From Cinclus cinclus (taxonomy: Eukaryota; Chordata; Aves; Passeriformes; Cinclidae), in NCBI RefSeq assembly GCF_963662255.1, contig NC_085055.1, forward strand, positions 19,702,704 through 19,766,703: DNA of 64,000 bases, given 5' to 3'. The translations under genes were made by a program, and so were the position numbers. Below the pieces are notes generated by a model. The model ran no database searches. It was not told where the DNA came from and worked only from the letters and a program-made list of their open reading frames with translations. Of the stretch, positions 14,101 through 26,699 are shown piece after piece (the first letter of the stretch is position 1; each line of letters starts with the position of its first letter).

Positions 14101-17100
14101 ACCGTAGGCATCCCACGGGACAGAAGGAAGCAGCACAGCCCTCAAAACCAGTGCAGGACATAAGCAGTGCTGCCTCTCCTCTTGCTACCTAAGGGGCTCT
14201 GGGTTAATTCAGAAAGCCACAGTGTGACATTTGCTTGTGACTGAGCCAGCTATCAAAGTCTGAGAGGAGGAGATGCTACAACAGGAGCTTTTGGGTTCCC
14301 TTTCCTGCTGAAATGATTTGGGTACCCCTGAGTGCACGCAGGTCACTGCTCAAATTTGCTTTCTTCCTCTGTCTGGCAGAAGATCCTGGCTTGTCCTCTC
14401 AGCTGTCACAATACAGTGGTAACAGACAGACCTGTTTGAGCTGTGTCCTTGCTGAGCCAGCGTGCAGTACCAAATTGCTGCATCCACACATTTACTCCCT
14501 TTCAGGGTGATGACCACCCCTCATAAAACTTGCCATGGCTGGTCATTGCATGATGCAGAGAGGATTCCAATACAAATTGGAAGAGAACCTTTTGTGCCCC
14601 ATGAGATAAGCTGCTCCAAGCAAAGCTCCTGTACTGCACCTGAAATGAGGCCTCAGCTGCTGTACCACAGGAGCCAAGCAATGAGACTTGGAAACTGAAG
14701 GGACATAACTTCCTCCAGCTACAACAGGGAGCTCAGTGAGCACTCCCAGCAGCTGCAACAGGACTCAAATGTGCTCCTGAAGCAAGGAGGGAGGCTGGAG
14801 AGCTTTGGCATCAGGTACCATGGCTGCCATGTGGAGATGGAGGTTAACAGCGCTCCACACGCTTGGCATGGGGAAGCCCACCAGCTTCTCCACTGCACTC
14901 CACCACTGGAAAAACACAGAGGGGAGAGGGCTACCTACAGCCCACAGAATATGGGGCCCAGCTGCCTCCTCCTTCAACCCCACAGCTGCACCCCGGTCTG
15001 TTACTGCAGCCCCCCTCACCTCACGGAAGCTGAGCTTTCCATCAAAGTCTTCATCCACCTCCTTGATCATGTTCTTCAGCCCCAGGTGGGTCTGTGGGGC
15101 TCCCAGCTTTTCCATCATGAGCTTCAGCTCCATCAGGTCGATATATCCATCCCGTCCTGAGTCATACCTGCAGGGTACAAAGGGGAAGGGATCAACCATC
15201 ATCTCCCCAGAAGATGAACCATGCACATGGATAAAGTCACTGTGTGGTTCAAAGCTCAGGGGAGAGGGGAAGCTGCATGACATGGCCAGTGCTGAGATAT
15301 ATTAAGCTCAGGGAAGTAGCTGTCAGCTTTCAGAGCTGTCTCACCAAAGAGAGAAGTTCTCAGGGGACCTCAGACCAAACAACCCACACAGAAGGAACAC
15401 AGAAGAATTCAGCTTATCTCACTGGGATTTCCATTTCACCCACTTGCCTGTCCAGCACAAAGGCAACTCACACGCAGCTTACACCATGCACCAATATGGT
15501 GAGGAAAAGGCACGCAGAGTCACTTGCTGCCAGGTTTCCTGCTAGTTTCAAGGAGAAACAGGGAGCAGAGACCAAGCAGAACCTCTTGACAGAAAGCAAT
15601 CTTTCTTTGTAAGCAAAACTCCCCTCTCTCTAGCTGTTATGATCCATCCTTTCCAAAATGCTTTTGTACTATAAGCACCATGTTTCAGAGCAGCTGTTTA
15701 ATTCTGTGTTCCCAGGCAGAGCAGAAAGACAGCCCCAGGGGAGCACAGCAATACTAGCCAGGGCTGTGGTACCAGAGCTGCACCACAGGGCCAGGCTGGC
15801 AGAGAAAACCAGTGCCCACCTCCAGGAGCAAGACTAGAGTGGGACCATAGAGCACCAAGGACTGCAAGGACTCTTCAGAGGAGAGCACCCGTGCAAGGGG
15901 AAAGAGTGCTTTATGGATGGGGAGGCAGGGAGTGATCTGCTGTGCACAGCCTGGGACTGTACACCAACTCCTCCCAACATCTGCTGTGGGTGTGGGCAAA
16001 GCATCCGGCCCATCCAGCAACCAGCACTTCACACCCACCAGGGCTATCACCGGCTTTCAAAGTCCAAAAGCTGCAGGGATGGGTTCTCTGTTATCAGCTG
16101 GTCAACAGCCCTCTTTCATCCTGGCCTTGCCATCAGGATTCAGCGCAGAGCTAGGGCTTCACAGGAGAGAAAAGGGCAGGGTCTCCCAAGCTGGGCTCAG
16201 CCTTGGCACACAGTTTCCCACTGTCCCCCTGCCAGTATCTCAACCCAGACAGAGTTAAATCCTTTCAGCCATTCAGAAGGAAACCCTAGGCACAGTGCTG
16301 AAGCTTTCCAGGGGGCAGGAGCCAGTCAAATCCTCCCACCCATCATCTTTCATTGACTGTTAGCTCTCTTCCAAATAAACGAGGGCTGTAGCCATTCCAG
16401 ACAGAGATCTGCACAGTTGTGGTTACCCTGGAACAAAGTCCAGCTGAAAAACCTCACTGCCACAAAGGAAGCTGTGGCAAAGGAAGGCACGAACAAAGCC
16501 ACCAGCTCCAAACTGCGTACAGACGTGAGCAGAGCAAGGCAGAGCTGCAGCCAAGATCTCTGCCCCTGCTTTCATGAGCACAGGCATAGCAGGCTTTTCC
16601 CCCAAACTAGGGAGGCCTCCATGACTTTCCAGAGTTCCACCACCCCACAACTATTTCTGATACTCTTTGTAGCTCTAAGTTTCCAAGGGTCCCAGGACTA
16701 AGAGACTCCCAATGACAGGGACATAACTGCCAGACTAGGCTGGCGCAGAACCCCCATTACCAATCTGCCTGCGCTCTCTGTACCCAGCAAACCCATAAGC
16801 CCACCAGCTTGGACCACTTTCTGAAAAACTAGGAAAAGAAACCTCCATCAGAGCAAAAACCAGGTCACAGACCTGGGATGTCACAGGGAATAAGTACAGC
16901 AGGTTCTTCAGAGCAAGGAAGGAGTCAGTTAATTAAGGCACATTCACAGCATTACCCAGCCCAGCACTAAGATGCACTTCCAAAACATCAGAGAAGCATA
17001 GTAAGTGCAATATTTAATTGTCAATTTGCTTTTATTTAAAGTTTGGGAGAAAGGGTGCAGAGCTATCACTACTGGAGATGCAGTACCTTTGATTAGACAC

Positions 17101-20100
17101 AGCAGCAAAATGTGCCATGACAGAGAAGAACCTGGGGTTGGGTTTTTTGAGGGCCCAGCAGGCTCATGCTGCTCTTTGGCTGGGTGCAGAAGCAAAAGAA
17201 TACCAAGGTCCCCTCCAAGAGCTTCTCATCTGAGGTTGGGACACTGCCCAGCCCCACATGGAAGCTCTGGGTAACAGAGATGAAGGCAGAAGTAGAGCAC
17301 AAGCCCAGCTGTGCTCATCTCACCCTCCTGTTATGACACTACTTGCAGGTAAACATTGGCCCGGGGGCCAGTATGCTGAAAGGGTTAAGCATGGGGCACA
17401 GCTTCAGGGCTCATCCCTGCAGAGAGGCAGGACAAAGCCAGGATTGTGAGAAACGGGTTTTGCCAACAGCAGGCCTGGCAGAGCAGCACTCCGTACCAGC
17501 TACACAATAGGCGTTGAGCACGCTGGGCCAGAATACAGCTGGTGCTGAGAAGCACCCAGAAATCAGGTTACCAGTCCCCTGCACTCAGGGACAGCCAGAC
17601 AGAGGGGCACTGAAACCCAGTGGCAGCACCCTGCAAACTGCTACATTCCCTCCCTGCCCCCTTTCCTCTGAAAGCAGTCAAACTATTTTAGGACCAGTGT
17701 ACAGCCACCCAGCTGCTGCGCAGCCAGACTATTTAGGGAGAGGCATATTTATAGGGCAAGAGAAACAGCACAATTCATTCCCCACCACCCCCAACAGACC
17801 ACAGGCATTCAACACTGTGGGGCACAATGCAGACTGCACCTTGCTGGTAAGTGGATGCTCGCAGGATACCACTGTCCTACCAAAAACTCCACAGTCTGCC
17901 TTTCAAGAGATCATAAAACTCCCCAGTCTGCCCCTCTTTCAGGGCCCTAGGCTCAGCTAGCCCCAGATGCCTCTCATACACAGTTGCCTGCAGCACAGCG
18001 CTGCCCTGGTGATGGACGGCCATCACCTTCACAGGCAGAGCTGGAAGAGGGCACCAGGGCAAGTTAAACACACCCCAGCATCCGGGGTGGAGCACCCAAC
18101 CTGTACTCCAGAAGTGGCATGCAGCACACAAGTGCCTGGCAAGCTCTGCCATCACTCACTGTCCAGCTGTGACACCAGAGCTTTGCTTCCTTCAGGCTCA
18201 AAGCTCCCCGGGGCATGAGCCAAGCCTCACCCAAGTGATGTGTAGGCATTACAGACAGAGGGGAATTGTGCCAACAGGCAGAGACTTCTCATGTCACAGG
18301 AAGGCCACTCCAGCAGCAGGCTGGCACCATGGCTACAGCAGATCCCACCTGTGACAGCTGCAATGCCACAGGCAGGTATGGGTACCATGGCCATTGTGAT
18401 AAGGCTTTACCACACTGCTGCCACAGCAGTCTTCCTGGCAGAAAATGAGACACAGCAGTGGCTGCCAAAATCTGCTGCGACAGGGATGCACCCAGATTCC
18501 CACGCTAACTCGCTTCCACCCGGACTGCAGAGCGTGCCTGGCTGCAGAAGCACTGGGAGAGGAAAGCAGGAGACAAAATCAGGGAAAGGAGGTAATACTT
18601 GCTGAAAAGACTTGCTTAAGAGTACAAAGTCTGTTATGCACAATTTGCTACTCAGCTACAGGCATTGCATTGGTGTTACATAGGTGCTGGGGGGTTACAT
18701 CTCAGTAGAAGGAGGGATCAGGAAGGGAGAAAAAAGGAGATGCCATGGACTGCGTCACCTGTAGTGACTCTGCAGTCACCTTTCAGCTGCCTCTAAAACC
18801 CCACTTAACAAAAGGACAACTGCATGAGAAATCACATATCCTGAAGGATCAAAGAGCAGTTTCTAAACATTTACATTTCTTGCGAAAAGCTGGAATGAAA
18901 ACCTGCCCTCCCTGTACATGTTTGTTGCACCTTACCTTGCTTCACATACTACAGGCACCTGTACTTTGATCTGCAGTTCCTGTATGCTGCAATGGTCTAA
19001 TGGAGGCTTTGAAATAAAGCAGTTGGAATAATGGTGCTGAAGTAATAATCTCCTGTTAAATATTTCAAATCCTAAGTAGCACTTTATTCCCTCTGAGCAT
19101 TGTGTTTCACCTTACATGGAGCAGGTTTGCCCCCGATATCCAGTGATAGGATAAATGGGAATGGTTCAAAACTGCCTCAGAGAAGGATCAGACTGGACCT
19201 AACGAAACCTTTCCTTCAGCCTGAGAGGGTTGTCAGACCCTGGAACAGAACCCCTTTCCTAGAAAGGTGGTCAGTGCCCCAATCCTCTCAGTGTTTCAGA
19301 GACATTTAGACAATGCCCTTAATAACAAGACTTAACTTTTGGTCAACCCTGAAGCAATCAGGCAGTTGAACTAGATGTGATCATTGGTAGTTAATTTCAA
19401 ATTAAATACTCTATTTTATTGTCAAGAGCTTCAGAAACAATTCCTCCATACCAGGGTGGGGACAGGAACATGCTCCTCGACCACATGCAGCTTAATCCGC
19501 CCCAGCCCAAGCAGAAGCTCTCCTGCTCTTGGAGGTACATGAGGGCAAGATGAGAGCCTCCTCCACTATCTTCTCCAAGATGTTGGGCAAGACCTGCAGG
19601 CCCAAGCTGAGTCCCCATGGGAATACCCTTCCTGCCCACTGGAAGTCCACAGACAGCCAGTCACAGATCAGAGGCAGCCGGTCACGTAAGGCACATGACA
19701 GCTCTGGAGAGAGCACGTCTGCTGCAGCATGTCAGACAAGGCTGGGGCACCTGGCAAAGGGGCTCATAAGTAGCTCCAAGGGGACATCACAGCCTCTCCC
19801 ACCAGCCAGATACAAGGCACTTGTGCAATGTGTGGGCAACACATGGAATTCCCTAGACATAAAAAGCAATAGCAAGACTGGAATTTTTCCACTCCCTCGC
19901 ACCCCACAGATGAAGCTGCTGTTTTCCTCCCCCTTACATTTCTCAAAGGTCATTCCTGTCAGGCAGAGCCTCACTGCCTGGCTTTCACACTCCCCTCCAC
20001 CATTTTCCTGGACAAAGATGGCACCAAGGAGAGATGCAAGACTCCAGAGGCCCCAGAGTTCACTTAGACAACTCAGGAAAGAGAGGCTATTATGGTTACC

Positions 20101-22894
20101 ACAGTCCTCACATATTGTCAGAATAGGCAGCTAATTAGGTCACATTATAATTAGCCTGAGTTCTAGACTTCCTGGTTTTTGCCAAAAAAATTCCCACCCT
20201 GAGAGCTGCCTGCACCCAGCACTCCAGCAGATACCTGTACCCCACCTCCAGTGGAATGAGGCCAAAAAGGAGAGATGCTGACAAGAAGAGGCTGGGACAA
20301 AAGAGGGGGGAAAAGTGGCAGCCAGAGCAAAGAACATTACTTCTGCTTTGAAAGCATGCTCCTGGCAGAGCTAGCACTGGATGAAATACTGTATTTTGGG
20401 AAGTCCCAGTTTCAGATGAGTTCTTTGCTTTCATCCTGGCAGTCACAGCCACCATCCACACCATGGGATGCCCTGATAGGCATTCAGGACAGCCACTATC
20501 ACCAGGATGTCTTTTCAGCTGGAGCACCATGACTCAGCCCATACCATGCACAGAACCACAGGCTCAAATTTAGTCTGAACTACAGATTTAAAAGTCCCAC
20601 TAAACCAGTAAGAAACATTTTTTGGATGGGAAGTTTCATAATGGAAACCTGGCATCCTGTGGCAATGAGAAGATACTAATGGAAAAAAATAAGCCTTTGA
20701 GAGAGGGATGTAAGAGAGACCCTGAGTTGTAGGGCCAATAAGCCATACGAAGAATTAAAGCTTTAATCACATTAACTCAAGCTCTGACTGACAGGAATTA
20801 AGGGGAACATTTCCTCTCCTCATGGAGCACGTGATAGCAGCCAATAGTTGACACAGGTCACTGGCAGCAGATGGACCGAAGACCAGATCCTCTGCCACTG
20901 CAAGCCTCAGGTGCCTGTAACAGTGAACACCAGGACAGGGTTTTCTGGCTGCCTGTCCAGGAAACACAACAGCAGAGCACGCAGCCCACCTTCTTCGCCC
21001 CTTGGCATATCACAGGGTATGCAATGCTTTCCAGCTACATGGACCAGCTGATTAGCATTCAACTGCAAAGCCTAGCTTTTCCTGCTTACAAGGCTGGTGT
21101 TTAATGAGCTCATTGTTGAAAAATTAGGCTGCAATTCAGCTCTTCCACTTTTTATTTCCCAAAACTACTGCCATTCCTTTCCTCTTCCCTACTGAGGCAG
21201 TGTCACAGCCCAGCCCAGGCTCTCACCAACAGCTTTCAGGCCTCGCCTGCATTGTTTGTCCTCCAGTCCTCACGGCACCATGTCTCAGCCTCCCATAGAG
21301 CGGGATCCCCTTTAAGCACAGTCAAAAGGAACACAGGAGAGAGTAGAGCAGCAGTCCCGCCTGGATCACCTCGCTTCCCGCACCAGCTGCCAACACAACG
21401 CTGCCTGTGCAACAAAGAACTCCAAACTCCAGTAAGCTCACAAAAGCCCATCGCCTGGTCTCCTGTGGCAACAGCCAGGCTGGGACAGGCAACAACACCC
21501 CGCAGCGCTGGGAGCTGACAGCATTCAACCAGCTCTTGATCTCCTCACAACAACCCAGGGTGCCCATGGCAGCTTTCAGCTGGGAGAACAATGAACCAAC
21601 AAGTTACAAATCTCACTTCAGTCACCTCCTTAAGGTGAAATACATCTTCACACCTTGCTCTGTGGTCCTGCCACCTCCTGCCTGGCAGCAGCTCCCTCTC
21701 AGCCTAGCAGCCTGTTGTGGGGCTGAGAGGACACTGGTCCCCAGGAGCCCACGGGTCTGCGGTGCTGAAGGGAAACCTGAGCGCAGACAAAGGTACCCAG
21801 ACACAGCCTGACTGCGGGAGCCAGGACAGGGTCTGGAGGAGAAAAAACGGCAGGACCATGGTCCCGCGGACGGCCAAGCCTTTTTTTCTTACAGAAGCAG
21901 CTCTCTCTGTTGCTAGCAGCAGTTTGACTTCAACACAAACCTTCCCGCTGGGAAAGGAATCCCATCCCAGCCCCCACGCAGGGGGCAGCAAGAGGAAGCT
22001 ATGCTCAGCCTTTGCTTGGGTGCGCGGGAAGGAGCACCAAAGCCTGGCAGACAGGACGGTGCGCAGAGCTAAGACACTGCCAGGCAGAGACAGGAGGACT
22101 GCTGGGGGCGTTCAAAGTCGCAGTTGTTTCCGGAAAACGTCCATCGCCTCTGCCGGGCACCGGGACACAGACCCACCTGGAGCCCCAGGGTGTGGGGCAG
22201 AAGACTGCCTGTGCTCTACCCCCGTCTCACCCAGAGCGTCCCGCAAAGCCATTGCTCCGGAGTATCACCACAAATAGCCGCCGTCCCAATCCCAGGCAGA
22301 ACAGCGACCGTGAGCTAAACGCAGGGCTGAGCCCCAGGCAAACTCTACGAACCCCCCGGCAAAGCACAGGGACAATCTGGGGATCAGATGGCGCTGGGAA
22401 CCCGCCGCGGCGTTCTCCAGCCCGACCACAAAACCGCGAAGAAACGCGAGCGTGCCGCCGAGAGCGGGCAACCCCTTCTTCTCCAGATGTGCCCCCCGGG
22501 GGCCGGAGCCGGGAGGGGCTGCGGGAGAAGGCAGCGCCCCAGCCCCGGTGCCCCCGGGCCGGGCAGCGAGCCCCCCGCCCCGCTCCCGCCCCACTCACAG
22601 GCGGAACATGCGCTCCATGTCCTTGATCTGCCGGCGGCTGAACTCCTTGAACTCGGTGTAGGGGTTGAAGACGGCGGCCCGCCGGGGCTGCGCCGCGCCC
22701 TCGTTTATGTCCTGCCGCCGGCACAGCTTAGCGCTCAGCTCGGCGTCCGCACTGGCCGTCAAGCAGCTCCGCTCCTCCACCTCCCCGGCCACCGCCGCGC
22801 CCTTGACCGCCTCCACCTCGCCCTCCACCGCTTCCCCGCTCTCCTCCAGCTGCAGCCGCCGCTGCAGCTTCTGCGCCAGCTCCTTCGAGGCCAT
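8128..22894 (-). CDS. EFHD1: EFHD1 (swiprosin-2), EF-hand calcium-binding protein, 4 coding exons
   Basis: EFHD1 is a calcium-binding protein associated with mitochondria and the actin cytoskeleton. I read four coding exons: 22894-22599, 15167-15020, 9380-9246 and 8262-8128. All have GT-AG borders and compatible phases, giving 237 residues (human about 239). The start MASKELAQKL matches the family N-terminus. Exon 1 encodes the low-complexity N-terminal region, then DINEGAA and the conserved FNPYTEF...FSRR segment. Exon 2 carries two canonical 12-residue EF loops, D101-E112 (DSGRDGYIDLME) and D137-E148 (DEDFDGKLSFRE), with all calcium-coordinating positions acceptable. Exons 3 and 4 give the ligand-mimic helix region and a charged C-terminal coiled coil around residues 194-237. 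Introns are about 7.4, 5.6 and 1.0 kb. The close paralogue EFHD2 is less likely, because exon 2 matches EFHD1 almost residue for residue. Confidence 0.96.
19141..19395 (+). mobile_element. CR1 LINE 3' fragment in EFHD1 intron 1
   Basis: The segment follows a CR1 3' end of another subfamily than the copy at 2.5 kb. It contains a TCAGACTGGACCTAACGAAA stretch near 19187, a CCTAGAAAGGTGGTCAGTGCC stretch near 19258, ACAATGCCCTTAATAAC near 19310 and CAGGCAGTTGAACTAGATG near 19358. It is inserted antisense to EFHD1, 5'-truncated and lightly diverged, with no intact frame. Confidence 0.75.
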
Positions 22895-23110
22895 GGCCCG
22901 GCGCTCCCGCCGGCTAACAGCGCTCCAACCCGCCTCGACCCCGCTGCACTCCGGCCAGGGCGGCCTACCCCGGTGCGCAACTTTATTCCCTCACTTGGAG
23001 GGAGCGGGGCGGGACGGGGCGGGACGAGACGGAGGGAGGCCGGGACGCGGGGCGGGCACTTAAGGAGGCACGGCGGGGCGTGGGGGGTGTCGACAGTGCA
23101 TGCCGAGGTA
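22895..23110 (-). promoter_or_regulatory. EFHD1: EFHD1 promoter, CpG island with GC boxes
   Basis: Upstream of the EFHD1 start codon (right of 22894) lies CpG-rich DNA with repeated GGGGCGGGAC-type GC boxes around 23008-23030 and 23047-23060. The island continues through coding exon 1 (about 22390-22900). There is no convincing TATA box. The transcription start is not determinable by eye. Confidence 0.6.
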
Positions 23111-24570
23111 CCTCTAGGCTGGCCTCCGGCATGTATGTTCTTCGACGCAATAACCCCCCCCACTCGGGTGACCCACACGGACTGTCTCCCCGCATCTTCA
23201 TGCAGGGAAACCTCACACTCCATGGTCACTCTCCGACGCATCCCTCAACCCACAGGGTTCTCCCCAAGTCCCCCCTGCGCCCCACAGCAGGGCGCTGCAC
23301 TGGCCCTGGGATGCACAGGCCACGTACACTGCCTGTAGCGACTACAACGCTACCTGCTCCGCTCCGTTCCGGGGGGCGAGACGAGCCCCGAGCCCAACCG
23401 GGAGCCTCCTGTGCTCGGGGGGAGCAGCGGGACCCTGTCGGCTCACCAGGCGTTGCAGGGACGACGGGGATCAAGCTTGCCCCGCACCAAGGCAGTGGGA
23501 CCCCTTAAGCCCCTCTATGCGCCTCCCTTCTCTTACCTCCCTGGTCTAAAATTAGCCCAGGACAAAGCTCAGCTCAGGCCTGGAATCCCTGTCCTTCCCC
23601 CGAGAACATGGGCAGCAGGCGGCCTCTTCCCACCAGCCAGCCCCCTTTCCCAGGACAGAGCCCAATACCATCCCCCCTGTCCCCCCGGCTCTTGCAGGGG
23701 TGTCCCTCCCAGGACCGTCAGTCCTTCGCCTGGCTGATGTTGGCCTGATGGTGTAGCCGAGATGGTATTAGGACTGGCGTAGGGCGGTTTAGGGTGGCGG
23801 CTGATGGGATTTACCCACCGGGGAGGAGGGGGAGAGAAAAGAACCAGCTTGGACACGCTGCCTGCTTATGGCTCCCGCGTGCCGGAGCCTGTGCGTCACG
23901 GGGAACCGGTCCCAGTGTCTGTTATGTGGCTGTTTGACACCTCCGGGCAGGTAGTAAGCAGTTCTCTGATGTGGTGACCTGCAGTTGACTCTCTTGGATA
24001 AGCTCATTCCCACCAAACCTACTCAGAAAATGACTCATTATGTCATTTGCAGCCACCCTGCCCCTACACCTGCCCCTGCAGCCACCCTGCCTGGACACCT
24101 CTGGGCCCAAGCGAGGGTCGGGAGGGTCAGGACGGCTACAGCCTCACCACAGCATGTGACACAGGAAGGCCACTGCAGCTATATCACATCAGGACTGCCT
24201 GTAAACGGGCTGCAGTGTGGAAGGGGTGGCATGTGCTATGTCCACACCGCATTGTCCTCAGGCGGTGCCACGTCTAAGATGGAGGAACGTTCCTTCCACT
24301 ACAGAGGAATGGGAAGGAGAGTGGGGAGCTCTGCCTGGGTCACTGGCCAGCCGAACAACACAAGGCACTTCCGTGCCTGCAGGGCGTCCAAGCAAAAGAG
24401 AAGCTGAGGGTGAAATCAGCAACTGAAAAGTCAGGCTGCCATCTGGTGGAAATAAAGCTCTAGGCTACGGCTATGGACGGGAGAGCGCCGCAAGGAATGG
24501 GTTGGAGGCAAGGAAAGGGGAAAGGTAAGCAAAGGTAAGGCAGGGGTTTACATGATTTTCCCTTTCCCTT
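23111..24570. other. Intergenic, no gene recognised
   Basis: Moderately GC-rich DNA lies between the EFHD1 promoter and the minisatellite-like arm. Open frames are short and unrelated to anything I know. In human, EIF4E2 lies upstream of EFHD1, but I found no EIF4E2 exon here. Confidence 0.5.
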
Positions 24571-24576
24571 CCCTAC

Positions 24577-24911
24577 AGTGATTCCAGCTCCCTCCCTAAA
24601 GTTGTTATCCTGGCCCCATAATTCCTATCACAGCCACACAGTCCCTATCCCAGCTCCAGTGATTTCAGCTGCAGCCCTACAGTCCTATCCCAGCTCCAGT
24701 GATTCCAGCTCCAGCTTCTCCACCAGCTCTGATATTTCTGCATCTTCCTGATGCTGCCATGTGAAGCTGCTCCTGGATCAAGGCAGGATCTTCATTTCAG
24801 CTTCAGCTCTCTGATGCTTCCACTTCAGCTCTAGAATCCATATTCCAGCTCCAGCCCTATCCTACAGTGCCAATCACAGCCCCACAGCCCCCATCCCAGC
24901 CCCATAGTGGT
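24577..24911. repeat. Degenerate minisatellite, CCAGCTCCAGTGATTCCAG type (left arm)
   Basis: A loose tandem repeat of roughly 20-25 bp carries variants of CCTATCCCAGCTCCAGTGAT and CCCTACAGTCCTATCCCAGC, decaying to the right into CCAGCTCC-rich DNA up to about 25400. Its reverse complement (CTGGGATAGGACTGTAGGG) resembles the repeat at 26350-26672, so the two arms are in opposite orientation. Confidence 0.65.
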
Positions 24912-25429
24912 TGCACCCTAAACCACACCTTCTCTATGTCACTCCCAGTTCTGCTGCCTCAGTTCCAGCTCCTCAGCTTTCTGGCTAAAAGCTGCTCCTG
25001 GTTGTCACTTTGCTCCTGTGCTGTTGACAAGGTGATGAATCAGTCACTGTCATCACTTAATATCTCTATGAGCTGCTACTCTCATCCCAATGAGGCCCTG
25101 ACTTTGGGGGCAAATGAGCCCTGGCCCATAGCACACACCTTGCCTTGCACTCCACCTGCCCACTGGCTCCTCAACCAGCACTATGTGCTGGAAACAGCTG
25201 CTTTGCCCCTGGTTCCACATCCTGAAAGGTGCCCCTGGGCTGGCTCTGAGCCCCAGAATCAGCCCTGAGACCTTCACTCCCAACTTGGGGGTGCTACCAT
25301 TGCTGGGAGGGCTGGAACCCCCCTGGCAGCTCCTCTAGCCCCCAAGCTTCAGCTCCACCCCCACCCCTATGGGATTTATCCAGCTCCAGCCTCAACATTT
25401 CCATTGCTCCACATCAGTTTGTGTCTAGA

Positions 25430-25592
25430 TCCGGGTTCATTTTCTACTGATTCCATTTTATTGTTTATTGTCTTAGTTTTACATTATTCTAGTTGTATTA
25501 AGACTTGATTATACTATTGCATTGTCATATTTGTATTTTGTTCTATTTTAAAATTCTATTACTAGATATATGATTTTTTTAAAAATAAGATT
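25430..25592. repeat. AT-rich low-complexity stretch between the two repeat arms
   Basis: The region is rich in TTTTATTGTTTATTG, ATTATTC and TTTAAAAATAAG-like sequence with almost no C or G. It lies between the oppositely oriented minisatellite arms. No gene signal is seen. Confidence 0.6.
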
Positions 25593-25739
25593 ATAGGGCT
25601 GGGCACTGTGAGACCAGAGGGTATATTGAAACCCCTGGGGCTGAATCCAGACGCAAACCAATGTGGAGCAATGCAAACTCTGGGGCTGGATAAATCTCAT
25701 GCAGTTGGGGGTGGAATCACTGTGGGGCTGGGATAGGGG

Positions 25740-26160
25740 CTGTATAACAGGATGCTCGGCCCTGAAATGTGGTCAAACAACTCGAACAATGCCCTATTTT
25801 GCAAACTATCAGCAGTGGTCTGAGAGGGGCATCGTGCTGGTTTTTGCTGTCGAATAATACTAAAAATCTGGCACACTGTCTCAATCTGGCAGACCAGACT
25901 CAAATCAACCTGCTGATAACAAGACAAAGATTAGGCAGATAAACTGCTAAACTGACCTGTAGGCATATCACTGGTGGTCTACTCCATCGCATTATAAAAG
26001 TTCAGTCCGCTTTCCACAGAGTAGGTTCTTCCAACATATTTGTCCTTGGAGTGTGTGGACATTCTTCCACTGGGTTTTAGGGATGCTCACCAAGAATACT
26101 CCTGAACGTTAGAAGAAAGATTTGACAACAGTCATTGGAAAGGGTGAGTTACATCAGTCT
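25740..26160 (+). other. Possible solo-LTR-like element or orphan promoter with TATA box
   Basis: Unique sequence contains TATTATAAAAG-like DNA (ATTATAAAAGTTCAG at about 25991) and, about 150 bp further on, a splice-donor-like AAAGGGTGAGTTAC near 26138. Spacing of TATA box, transcribed leader and donor is like an endogenous retroviral LTR plus leader. I see neither clear terminal inverted dinucleotides with target-site duplication nor any viral gene, so this is only a suggestion. It could equally be a TATA promoter of an unannotated transcript. Confidence 0.25.
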
Positions 26161-26330
26161 CTAATGATGCTTTCTTTTTGTTGCCTTTAATATAATTGTT
26201 TTAATATTGCTGTGATATAATGCACAATCCTATCTTATAGTATAATAGTTTTAGCTTTTATAGTAAATAATTCTGAGTTATTTTTGTCTAATAATTTATA
26301 ATAATAAATAATTAATTCTTATAAAAATGT
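26157..26330. repeat. AT-rich low-complexity stretch
   Basis: The stretch is dominated by ATAATTTATAATAATAAATAATTAATT-like sequence and separates the LTR-like segment from the right minisatellite arm. No coding or RNA signal is present. Confidence 0.6.
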
Positions 26331-26349
26331 GTCTGATTTGCTGTCATTA

Positions 26350-26672
26350 AAACCAGCGGGACAATAACTGTAGGATTGGGATAATAAATGTAGGGCTGGG
26401 TTACTGATTGTAGGGTTGGAACTGGGACTGTGGGGCCGGAATATGGACTCTGGGCCAGGGTACGGCCCGTGGGATGCGGGGGAAATTGTGGGCCGGGGCA
26501 GGGATCGTGGCCCAGGAGAGGTACTGTGGGCCACTGTAGGGACGGTGGGTCGGGAAAGGGATTCTGGGAGGGATACGAACTGCGGGCTGCGGTGCGGTCT
26601 GTAGGGCCGGGATAGGTTCTGCGGGGCCGGGTTAGGGACGGTAGGGCCGGGACAGGGACTCTGGGACAGGGG
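26350..26672. repeat. Degenerate minisatellite, GGGCCGGGACAGGGACTGT type (right arm)
   Basis: About fifteen imperfect units of roughly 20 bp alternate a G-rich half (TAGGGCTGGG, TGGGGCCGGA, TAGGGCCGGG) with AC-containing linkers (ACTGATTG, ACTGTGGG, ACGGTAGG). Units become more GC-rich to the right, towards the CpG promoter. It is a reverse-complement relative of the arm at 24577-24911. Confidence 0.7.
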
Positions 26673-26699
26673 AGGGAAATCTCACCGGAGGACGTCGAG

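Noticed and set aside
22388..23338. A 316-codon plus-strand open frame
   Set aside because: It is antisense to EFHD1 exon 1 and its CpG island. The length is explained by lack of stop codons in GC-rich DNA.
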